Shown piece by piece: positions 43,896 through 51,350 of a DNA stretch of 64,000 nt. Under the pieces are notes generated by a model, which was not told the origin of the DNA, made no database searches, and saw only the letters and a program-made list of their open reading frames with translations. This DNA comes from Acidobacteriota bacterium (GTDB lineage: Bacteria; Acidobacteriota; Terriglobia; Bryobacterales; Bryobacteraceae): assembly GCA_025350695.1 (NCBI GenBank), contig JANXXI010000324.1, positions 1-64,000 on the forward strand, given 5' to 3'. The stretch's first letter is position 1. Each line of letters begins with the position of its first letter. The translations under genes were made by a program, and so were the position numbers.

Positions 43896-44578
43896 TGGGT
43901 TAATCTCCAATCGTCTACAAATCCTGGCTGCTGTTTTCCTTCTTCTGTGGCAGCATGACACTGGCGGCAATTCACTCGACTGGGATGAGTGGTGCGAATT
44001 TCTTTAGGCGCCGAGGGTCCCGCGTGGCATGCCAGGCAGTTATTGCGCATCGCCAGCGTGTGAGGAATCGGCGGGGGACTTCCGGGCAACGCGGCGCCGC
44101 CAATGGCAGGGGCTTTTTCAGCAATGAAGGACGTTGGGCGGAACGGCGCAACAATTTCTTTCGCCACGTGACACTGTTTGCAATTGGTCCACTCCGGATG
44201 CGGCGTGACGGGTGCGTAAGCCTTAAGCTTCGGCACGAACTCGCCTTCGGCATGACAAGCCAAGCAGCCTTTGCCGCCAAATCCCTTTTCATCGAAGATC
44301 TCGTGCGGGATCACCGGCGGGGCCCCAGTATAAGCGCGCCGACTGTAATACTGTTTTAGAGTCCTATTCCCTTGGTTTTTCTCGGATTGCACATAGGCCA
44401 ACGCCCGCGGCGCTCGGCTGAAGACCCCGCTTTCAATCGGCGTGGAAAATGCCTGAACTGATTTAGATTCGACGGGCAACGGGTGTTGCCATTCGGCGCG
44501 CATGCTTTCGCCAACCACAGCCACTGCCGCGAGAAACAAGACTGAGACGAGTGCGATAATCCCAACGCGCGTCTTCAT
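43892..44578 (-). CDS. napB: NapB-like tetraheme cytochrome (duplicated diheme module)
   Basis: A 228-residue protein with an N-terminal anchor/signal (TRVGIIALVSVLFLAAVAVVG). Hemes: CLACH 105-109, CKQCH 133-137, CLACH 181-185, CRQCH 204-208. The first pair sits in a classical NapB setting (YTGAPPVIPHEIF ... HPEWTNCKQCH); the second repeats it (PPPIPHTLAMRNNCLACH ... HPSRVNCRQCH). Ordinary NapB is a ~150-residue diheme protein, so this looks like an internal duplication. Family role: hands electrons to NapA in the periplasm. Located 3 nt after the NapA-like gene. Confidence 0.85.
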   Translation of the reverse strand: MKTRVGIIALVSVLFLAAVAVVGESMRAEWQHPLPVESKSVQAFSTPIESGVFSRAPRALAYVQSEKNQGNRTLKQYYSRRAYTGAPPVIPHEIFDEKGFGGKGCLACHAEGEFVPKLKAYAPVTPHPEWTNCKQCHVAKEIVAPFRPTSFIAEKAPAIGGAALPGSPPPIPHTLAMRNNCLACHAGPSAPKEIRTTHPSRVNCRQCHAATEEGKQQPGFVDDWRLTQ

Positions 44579-44581
44579 GGT

Positions 44582-46915
44582 CTATGCGAGTTCCACTCGT
44601 ACGGCGCACTTCTTGTAATCAGGCTGCTTGGATATTGGACAGAACGCGTCAAGCGTCAGTTCGTTGATTAGCAGGTTTTCGTCGAAGAACGGTACGAAAA
44701 CCATACCTCTGGGCGGACGGCCGCGCTTGTCTATTGCGACGGGAAGCACGAGCGATCCCCGACGTGAAGTCAACTTTACCTTGCCGCCGTTCTTCACGCC
44801 GAGCGTTTTGGCATCGTCTGGATGCAGTTCGGCGTAAGCGTTCGGCATGGCTTGGTGCAATACACTGATGCGACGGGTCATCGAGCCGGTGTGCCAATGC
44901 TCCACCACGCGCCCAGTGTTCAGCCAAAACGGATACTCTTTATCTGGCGATTCAGCAGGTGGCTCATAGGGACGGAACCAGATCCAGGCTCGCTTATCGG
45001 GCTTACCGTAGAAGTTCCAATCGTCGCGGCCTTTAGGGTTATAACCCGCCGTTGCCGGATCGTACTTCTTGTTAAAGCGCCACTTAGTTTCCTTGCCGTT
45101 GACATAAGGCCACATGACGCCGGGGTTCCTCTTCAGTTCCTCATAGGTGGCCATGTTGTGCCGCGGACCGGCTTGAAACTTCCCGTACTCTCTCCATATT
45201 TCCTGAATGTGATTTTCATACTTCCAAGGGAATTGTTTTTCGTATCCCAAACGCCGGGCTACTTCGATCAGCTGCCAAGTGTCACTCATGGCCTCGCCCG
45301 GCGGCTGCAACATCTGTTCGAAGTGTTGAGTACGCCGCTCGCTGTTGCCGAACATTCCTTCGCGTTCAATCCACATGGCCGAGGGCAGAACCACATCAGC
45401 CACTTCAGTTGTGGGCGTGGGATAGACGTCACTAACCACGATGAAGCTGGATTCTTTCTTCGCCGCATCGCGATAGCGTTTCAGTTTTGGCATGGTTACC
45501 ATGGGGTTGGTCACCTGAATCCACATGAACTTGATCTGTCCGCGATCCATGGCGCGGAACATTTCCACGGTGTGGAAGGTGGGCTTGGCTGAAATGTTTT
45601 CAACCGGAACACCCCAAATCTCCGCCGCCATTTCCCGGTCGTGTTCGTTGGTCACTTCGCCATGTGGCAGGCGGTTGGTAAGCGTTCCAACTTCGCGAAC
45701 AGTGCCGCAAGCGCTTGGCTGCCCGGTTAGCGAGAAGGGCGAATTTCCCGGAGTCGAGATCTTACCCAGCAGTAAGTGGATGTTATACACCAGATTGTTA
45801 ATCCAAGTGCCACGGACGTGCTGGTTGAAACCCATGCACCAGTAACTGACTACCTTGCGGCGCGGGTCCCCATAAAGGGAAGCAAGGTAGCGGATGTCGT
45901 TGGCGGAGACGCCGGAAATCAGTTCGGCTTTCTCGGGCGTGTAGTCAGCCAGCATTGCCTTGTACTTGGCAAGGTCGATGGTTTCGGCTTTTTCTTCAAA
46001 CTTAAAGTTATCTTCCGTGCCGTATCCAATGTTGGTTTTACCGGTATGGAAGCTGACGTTCTTCTCAAGGAAATCGCGATTTTCCCAGCCATTGCGTAGG
46101 ATTTCGTGGCAAATCGCGTTGGCAATCGCCAGATCGGCGCCGGGTTTGAATAGAATGGACCGGTCAGAGGCGATGCTGGTGCGCGTTGAGCGTGTGGCAA
46201 GGTCGATAATCTTGATGTCAGAATTTTTCAAACGGCGATCGAGCATACGGGAGAACAAGACCGGATGCATTTCCGCCATGTTGTTGCCCCAGAGGATGAA
46301 GGTGTTGGCGTGATCTATGTCGTCGTAACAACCCATGGGTTCATCGAGGCCAAAGCTGGTCATGAATCCAGTTACAGCGCTGGACATGCACAGCCGCGCG
46401 TTTCCTTCCACGTTGTTAGTGCCGATGCAACCTTTGAACAACTTACTGGCGACATACCCATCGGGAATGGTCCATTGGCCGGAGCCATAAATGGAGACCG
46501 CGTCCTTGCCATGGTCCTTGATGGTTTGCTTCATCTTCGCGGCCACAAGATCGAGGGCCTCTTTCATGGGAACGGGCGTCAACCTGCCGTTCTTCCGGAC
46601 GAGGGCAGTTTTTAGGCGATCAGAGCCGTAGAGCGCCATGATGGAGTGATACCCTTTCACGCAGGCCAAGCCCTGATTCACGGGACTGGCTGGGTCACCC
46701 TTCACGGCCACGGCGCGGTTTTCCTTGATCCCGACCAATAAGCCGCAACCCGTACCGCAGAAGCGGCAGGGCGTCTTTTTCCAGTCAACGCCGGGCAGGT
46801 TGGCTTCCACCTTCGACGCCGCGCCAAATGAAATTCCTGGAAACATGGCTTCCGCCGCGGTAATGGCAGCGCCTGTGATCAATTGTTTGATGGCGTCTCT
46901 TCTATGCGTGGGCAT
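44582..46915 (-). CDS. napA: NapA-type periplasmic molybdoenzyme (nitrate reductase catalytic subunit)
   Basis: A 777-residue exported Mo-bisMGD protein. N-terminal twin Arg in THRRDAIKQLITGAA (Tat signal). The 4Fe-4S ligands are Cys50, Cys53, Cys57 and Cys85 (CRFCGTGC ... LACVKG). The Mo ligand is Cys176 in GNARLCMSSAVTGF, and the text around it (GLDEPMGCYDDI, NNMAEMHPVLFSRM) is very close to well-studied NapA. So nitrate reduction is the likely reaction; a related oxyanion cannot be excluded. The ATG at 46915 overlaps the end of napD by 14 nt. The operon has no napC, napF, napG or napH. Confidence 0.92.
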   Translation of the reverse strand: MPTHRRDAIKQLITGAAITAAEAMFPGISFGAASKVEANLPGVDWKKTPCRFCGTGCGLLVGIKENRAVAVKGDPASPVNQGLACVKGYHSIMALYGSDRLKTALVRKNGRLTPVPMKEALDLVAAKMKQTIKDHGKDAVSIYGSGQWTIPDGYVASKLFKGCIGTNNVEGNARLCMSSAVTGFMTSFGLDEPMGCYDDIDHANTFILWGNNMAEMHPVLFSRMLDRRLKNSDIKIIDLATRSTRTSIASDRSILFKPGADLAIANAICHEILRNGWENRDFLEKNVSFHTGKTNIGYGTEDNFKFEEKAETIDLAKYKAMLADYTPEKAELISGVSANDIRYLASLYGDPRRKVVSYWCMGFNQHVRGTWINNLVYNIHLLLGKISTPGNSPFSLTGQPSACGTVREVGTLTNRLPHGEVTNEHDREMAAEIWGVPVENISAKPTFHTVEMFRAMDRGQIKFMWIQVTNPMVTMPKLKRYRDAAKKESSFIVVSDVYPTPTTEVADVVLPSAMWIEREGMFGNSERRTQHFEQMLQPPGEAMSDTWQLIEVARRLGYEKQFPWKYENHIQEIWREYGKFQAGPRHNMATYEELKRNPGVMWPYVNGKETKWRFNKKYDPATAGYNPKGRDDWNFYGKPDKRAWIWFRPYEPPAESPDKEYPFWLNTGRVVEHWHTGSMTRRISVLHQAMPNAYAELHPDDAKTLGVKNGGKVKLTSRRGSLVLPVAIDKRGRPPRGMVFVPFFDENLLINELTLDAFCPISKQPDYKKCAVRVELA

Positions 46916-47159
46916 GAGCTTCCTCCGACATTTCCCCGCAATAACCGGAGACAAGAGACATATTCCCGAACCCGCTCAGCGAAGCGATTGCTTGTTCGAG
47001 TTGTTCGTCTTCTTCGAGTGAGGATGTGGAGGTAATCAGGATGAACGCGTCGCGATTGTCCGCCGGAATGATCTCGCACTGAGGCATCAGGCTAAGGACG
47101 TGAAGTAATTCATCGCGCCAACCGGGACGCGGGGATACAATGTAACTCTTCAGCAGCAT
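46902..47159 (-). CDS. napD: NapD-like Tat-signal chaperone
   Basis: An 85-residue protein: MLLKSYIVSPRPGWRDELLHVL, then a beta strand CEIIPADNRDAFILITST and acidic helix LEEDEQLEQAIASLSG, the ferredoxin-like shape of NapD, which binds the NapA twin-arginine signal before export. Size and position (first gene, directly before napA with overlap) support this. Sequence similarity is modest, as is usual for NapD. Confidence 0.8.
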   Translation of the reverse strand: MLLKSYIVSPRPGWRDELLHVLSLMPQCEIIPADNRDAFILITSTSSLEEDEQLEQAIASLSGFGNMSLVSGYCGEMSEEAHAHA

Positions 47160-47176
47160 GGCTGCTAATGTTGGGG

Positions 47177-47194
47177 CAAGTGGGTCTCCACTTG
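47177..47194. promoter_or_regulatory. Perfect palindrome upstream of napD
   Basis: CAAGTGG-GTCT-CCACTTG, two 7-bp arms around 4 nt, 17 nt upstream of the napD ATG. It could be an operator half-site pair or a leader hairpin that hides the ribosome site. It does not match the FNR/NNR consensus. The rest of 47195-47429 has G/C-rich inverted fragments but no gene. Confidence 0.4.
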
Positions 47195-47429
47195 AAACGT
47201 TGCAAACAAGCCGGCCAGAGGTTTGGCAGTGGGTGAAAACTCACAGAGGTGGGGGATTTGACTCAGCGTTTAGTCTCCGAACGGAGCGTTGCGGGATCTC
47301 CGATTTCGAGGCCTTTTCCGTTACCCGAGCAGTCGGGCCAGGGGGCCCTCCGCAGACCAGGGGGTCCGCCCCACTGCACACCGGAGCTTTCCAAAGTTCG
47401 GAAGAGTTTTCTTGAAGGTTCCCTTGGGG

Positions 47430-48737
47430 CTATATAACTCCAAAGCTCCAAAGTGCCTCGAACGTGCGCAATAAAAATCGGCCATCGCTTGGCACTAACG
47501 TGGAGTTCGTTTCTTCTCCAATTGAATTCACGGCAATCACTTCAAACTTCGGAGCGGCGCGGAACACAAATGAATCGCCCGCCTGATTGGTGGCGTACAG
47601 CTTATCTCCGTTGCGAATGATCGACGACCAAATATCCGCTTTACCGCCTGTGGACCGCAGCCGTTCGGTCCAAACGGCCTTGCCCGTGGCGAGGTCAATG
47701 CACTGAGCGATTCCGGCGTTCTCGATCCAATACAGATGGTTCTGATAAATGACACCGGTGCCAATTGTGTTCTTCGTGTTTGGTTTGTGCCACAAGCGAT
47801 GGGTGGCGGTGACGTCGCCCGAGCCTCCAAGTTTCACCAGCATCGCTGATCCGGTGAAGCCTCCAATCACGGCCACAACAGGATCGCCGTTCAACTCGCC
47901 GTACATTGGCGAGGCGTATTGCAGATCGCTTGCGCCACGGCAAAACCAGAGCACCTTGCCGGTTGCCGGATCCAGCCCACGCAATTGGCGTGACGCTTGG
48001 AAGATGAGTTGGTCTTTCCCCTTCACGGCAACGATCAGCGGAGTGGACCAGGCGCCGTAGAGCAACGAGACAAAGTTCGGATCTGAATTGTTGCCGGGGA
48101 TTTGCCAGCCGGAATCGTCTTTCAAACCCGTCGTGTTGGCCTGTGCCGAATTGTCTGGAATGTCGAAGGACCAAGCTTCTTTGCCTGTCTTTTTGTCAAA
48201 TGCTACAAGTCGGCTACCTTCACCGGGGCCAAAGTTGAGAATCACCAGATCCCGCCATAACACGGGCGACGAGCCGATGCCCCAATCATGCTTCACCGGG
48301 CCTAACGCTACTTTCCATTTTTCCTTACCATCGAAATCGTAGGCGACGAGGCCGGCTGACCCAAAGAACGCGAACACGGTTTGACCGTCGGTGACGGGCG
48401 AGCTCGCAGCAAAGGTATTACGATCGTGCTTGGGTTCCTTACCTTCGTAGACCAACCCCTTCTTCCATAGCAACTTTCCGTTGGCTTTGTCGAAGCAGTA
48501 AAGCAGGCGCTGCTTGCCTTCTGACTGATTCAGAAAAACGCGGCCACCCCAGAGGATGGGCGTGGAGTTGCCGCCCTCGGGAAGGGGAGTGCGCCAGGTG
48601 ACGTTGGTCTTAGCGTCCCACGAGGTGGGAAGGCGCAGGTCTTTCGATAGATTATCCGCGGACGGCCCGCGCCAGTTGGGCCAGTCTTCGGCGAAGAGGG
48701 CAGGAGTGAGCAAGGCAAGAAAAAGGAACACGCGCAT
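47430..48737 (-). CDS. Secreted PQQ-like beta-propeller protein (WPNWRGP family)
   Basis: A 435-residue exported protein: signal peptide MRVFLFLALLTPALFA followed at once by DWPNWRGPSADN, the hallmark of a propeller family abundant in Planctomycetes and Acidobacteria. Several docking-type repeats follow (for example RLVAFDKKTGKEAWSF, RGLDPATGKVLWF). The enzymatic Asp pair of PQQ dehydrogenases is absent, so it may bind no PQQ and act as a scaffold or unknown enzyme. Start at 48737 is preferred over 48746. Confidence 0.8.
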   Translation of the reverse strand: MRVFLFLALLTPALFAEDWPNWRGPSADNLSKDLRLPTSWDAKTNVTWRTPLPEGGNSTPILWGGRVFLNQSEGKQRLLYCFDKANGKLLWKKGLVYEGKEPKHDRNTFAASSPVTDGQTVFAFFGSAGLVAYDFDGKEKWKVALGPVKHDWGIGSSPVLWRDLVILNFGPGEGSRLVAFDKKTGKEAWSFDIPDNSAQANTTGLKDDSGWQIPGNNSDPNFVSLLYGAWSTPLIVAVKGKDQLIFQASRQLRGLDPATGKVLWFCRGASDLQYASPMYGELNGDPVVAVIGGFTGSAMLVKLGGSGDVTATHRLWHKPNTKNTIGTGVIYQNHLYWIENAGIAQCIDLATGKAVWTERLRSTGGKADIWSSIIRNGDKLYATNQAGDSFVFRAAPKFEVIAVNSIGEETNSTLVPSDGRFLLRTFEALWSFGVI

Positions 48738-48776
48738 GTGCATCATTCAAACATGATACGGCTTGCGGCGCCGGCC

Positions 48777-49757
48777 TCACTTGAATATTGCTTTGGGGAT
48801 CATGGCGTGAATCCCTTTCGTTCGATCGACTACTTGAGTTACACGAAAATCAACGGCTGTGGATGCCAGCATGTATGCATCGGCGCGCGACATCTGCTTT
48901 GTCTCCACCAGGAAATTCACGGTCTCTTCGGCCGCAAGGCGCATAGCCTTATTCAGATCTTCATCAAGGCCCATCACAATCCAATGCGTAGGCGTCTCGG
49001 CGCGGGGCCAACGGAGCGTCATCCCTTTTTGCACGACGAACCGCAGCCTTCCTTCCATATGAGTCTCAAGCGCTGTTACATCTATCTCTCCATCGCCCTG
49101 CGCTGCGTGTCCGTCTCCGATGAAGAAGAGGGCGCCTTTCACTTGCACCGGAATGTACAGTTTGGTACCCGCGACCAACTCTTTGTTATCGAGGTTGCCG
49201 GCATGCACGCCAGGAGGAACGCTGCTGATCTTCCCGCTGGGTGGAGCCACGCCCATGCTGCCGAAAAATGGACGTAGCGGAATTTCGATGCCCGGCGCGA
49301 ATCGGCCGATACGATTGGGCACGTCGAGTTCAATCAGCTTAGAGGCGGGCTGCGGAAAAAGATCGGCAAGGGCGCCGGCGCGGCCGAGTCCGTTATAAGC
49401 GTAGGGCACGGGTGGACGAACATCAAGGATCTGCACTTCAAGTGTATCGCCCGGTTCCGCGGTTTCAATGAAGATGGGCCCTGTAAGAAAGTGGCCGCTA
49501 GCGTTTGGGTTGGCGGCGACAACTGCGCGGAGGGCTACGAGGTACTTGCTTTCGGGAACGTTCAGCGCCTTCCATCGTTCCAAACCCACGGCGCCAAGAG
49601 TTTCCACCTCGACGATGTCGCCTGATGCGATACGCAGGGCCGGTGCGGCGGCAGCATCGTAAGAGCCAACCACGACCGTGCGTGCTGAGGCGGGTAGCTT
49701 GTGAGTGGATTGGGCGATGGCGGGAAGGGTGAGGAGCAGCAGCGTTGTAAGTCGCAT
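48777..49757 (-). CDS. Acetamidase/formamidase-family protein, exported
   Basis: A 326-residue protein with signal peptide MRLTTLLLLTLPAIAQ. The FmdA/AmdA pattern is clear: SGDIVEVETLG, TGPIFIETAEPGDTLEVQILDV, GVHAGNLDNKELVAGTKLYIPV and GDGHAAQGDGEIDVTALE, the last being the conserved His/Asp/Glu-rich metal region. Family reaction: hydrolysis of formamide or short amides to ammonia. Periplasmic location is inferred from the signal peptide. Substrate unproven. Confidence 0.85.
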   Translation of the reverse strand: MRLTTLLLLTLPAIAQSTHKLPASARTVVVGSYDAAAAPALRIASGDIVEVETLGAVGLERWKALNVPESKYLVALRAVVAANPNASGHFLTGPIFIETAEPGDTLEVQILDVRPPVPYAYNGLGRAGALADLFPQPASKLIELDVPNRIGRFAPGIEIPLRPFFGSMGVAPPSGKISSVPPGVHAGNLDNKELVAGTKLYIPVQVKGALFFIGDGHAAQGDGEIDVTALETHMEGRLRFVVQKGMTLRWPRAETPTHWIVMGLDEDLNKAMRLAAEETVNFLVETKQMSRADAYMLASTAVDFRVTQVVDRTKGIHAMIPKAIFK

Positions 49758-49790
49758 TATGGCTTACTATAGCAGTCAAGCCGGGAATAA

Positions 49791-49813
49791 GCGGGGCTGC
49801 TTGCAGCCCCCGC
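49791..49813 (-). terminator. Hairpin after the MocA-family gene
   Basis: GGGGCTGC-TT-GCAGCCCC, an 8-bp perfect G/C stem 11 nt past the stop of the oxidoreductase gene and before the formamidase gene. There is no long T-run, so factor-independent termination is only possible, not certain. Confidence 0.45.
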
Positions 49814-49823
49814 CTACTTAGTC

Positions 49824-51089
49824 CTACGAAACGAAACGATACTTTTGTGTCTTAGTATCCCACAGCACCTTTTTGTTATTGCGCAAGGAAAGCGTCGCCA
49901 TGTGACCGCTTACAGCCGCCTGCTGTCCGACTTCAATGGGAGCAATCAGCTTTGCCTTTCCTTGGATGGCTTCGATGAAATTCCGCACATGGCCTTGCAC
50001 GGCGTTTACATCGTTGCCTGGCAAGTCGACCACTTCGTCCTTGCGCGCGGCGATGTGCGCCGGCGCTTTGCCTGCGAATTTTTCGGTTGTGAACTTGAGT
50101 TGCTGGCGGTTTAGCACTTCAATTGTGCCCTCGTTGCCCATGAACTGTTCGCCATAACCAAACTGCACATTGCCGAAGTAGCAGGAGTAGTTGATATGGA
50201 AGCGGTCTGGATATTCGTAAATGGCCGAAAGCGTATCGGGCACCTCGCGGTCGTCATTATCGGTCCAGCGATAGATGCCGCCCGAGGCCATGCAGGACAG
50301 AGGCTCCACTTTGCCACAAACGAAGTTGGTGATATCGGTTTGGTGCACCAGCAAATCGGTAGAGATCCCGCCCGAGTAATCCCAATACAAACGCCATTGA
50401 TGGTAGCGCTGTTTGTCGAAGGCGCGCTTTGGGGCGTCGCCCAGGAAGCGTTTCCAATCGGTGTTGCTTTCGTCGGTGTCCTTCGGAATATTGTAGCGCC
50501 AAGCCGGATTGTCGGGGAGCGAATTGCGGTACCAGAAAGCGCGGACATAATGGACCTCGCCGATCATGCCCTTAGCCACCATCTCTTTGGCTTTGATGTA
50601 GAGGGAGTTGGAGCGGTTCTGCGTGCCCACCTGCACAACCTTGCCGGATTTCTTTGCGGCCTGCACCAGTTCGGCGCCTTCTTCGATGGTGTGGGCCAGC
50701 GGCTTTTCAACGTAGATGTGCTTACCGGCGGCGAGCGCGGCCAGTGTCATTTCGCGATGGAGGTGTTCGGGCGTGGTAATGAAGACTGCGTCGATGGACT
50801 TGTCGGCCAGTAGTTCTTTGTAGTCGACGTAGGTCTTGGGAGTGTTTTTTCCCAGCGTTTGAATTTGATCTTTCCCTTTGGCGAGGTTGCCGGCATAAGT
50901 GTCGCAAGTGGCGGTCACGACGACGCCTTCGGGCACGCCCTTGTACATCATGTTCATGACATGCATGCCGCGCGCGCCGGTGCCGATCCAACCGATTTGG
51001 ATTTTGTCATTGGCCGCGACAGCCGGTGTGGCGGCGAGCGCGGCTCCGGCGGCGACTACGAAATTGCGTCTGGAAAGATCTTCGTTCAT
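49824..51089 (-). CDS. Gfo/Idh/MocA-family oxidoreductase with Tat signal
   Basis: A 421-residue protein with a twin-arginine signal SRRNFVVAAGAALAATPAVA. Nucleotide motif GWIGTGARGMH, then the family sequence YVEKPLAHTIEEGAEL (EKP motif with catalytic Lys), GTQNRSNSLY and GGISTDLLVHQTDI (His pair). Exported members of this family are common in Acidobacteria and Planctomycetes and act on sugars or inositol-like compounds, probably with a tightly bound NAD(P). Substrate unknown. Length is normal. Confidence 0.9.
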   Translation of the reverse strand: MNEDLSRRNFVVAAGAALAATPAVAANDKIQIGWIGTGARGMHVMNMMYKGVPEGVVVTATCDTYAGNLAKGKDQIQTLGKNTPKTYVDYKELLADKSIDAVFITTPEHLHREMTLAALAAGKHIYVEKPLAHTIEEGAELVQAAKKSGKVVQVGTQNRSNSLYIKAKEMVAKGMIGEVHYVRAFWYRNSLPDNPAWRYNIPKDTDESNTDWKRFLGDAPKRAFDKQRYHQWRLYWDYSGGISTDLLVHQTDITNFVCGKVEPLSCMASGGIYRWTDNDDREVPDTLSAIYEYPDRFHINYSCYFGNVQFGYGEQFMGNEGTIEVLNRQQLKFTTEKFAGKAPAHIAARKDEVVDLPGNDVNAVQGHVRNFIEAIQGKAKLIAPIEVGQQAAVSGHMATLSLRNNKKVLWDTKTQKYRFVS

Positions 51090-51204
51090 GGGAGACTCCT
51101 TAGTTCAGTGGGGGCTTTTGTATTTGAAGTTACAGGATATCAAAACAGGTGTGCTGGAGGCGGGGATTCGAGCAGAGTGCGAAGTATCACAGAGGAGTGG
51201 TGTT

Positions 51205-51304
51205 GAAAGACGGGGACTGCCGGAACAGACAGCCTTTTTTCGCAATTTGCCCTTGTAGTTAGCGATAGCGAAAAAAGATGTCAGTTTCGTCAGTCCCCGT
51301 TTTC
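51205..51304. repeat. Palindromic repeat element, copy B
   Basis: GACGGGGACTGCCGGAACAG ... CTTTTTTCGC, loop, GCGAAAAAAG ... TTTCGTCAGTCCCCGTTTTC. Compared with the reverse complement of 23159-23268 the arms agree almost base for base while the loop differs. It sits upstream of the 681-residue protein gene. Together the two copies define a dispersed family of inverted-repeat elements about 100-110 nt long. Confidence 0.8.
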
Positions 51305-51350
51305 AACCTTGACCGGCAAGGGGCGGGCCGCATTTGATACAACATAGCGT

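Noticed and set aside
44822-45592. A 256-residue plus-strand frame inside napA
   Set aside because: Antisense to a molybdoenzyme with all cofactor motifs.
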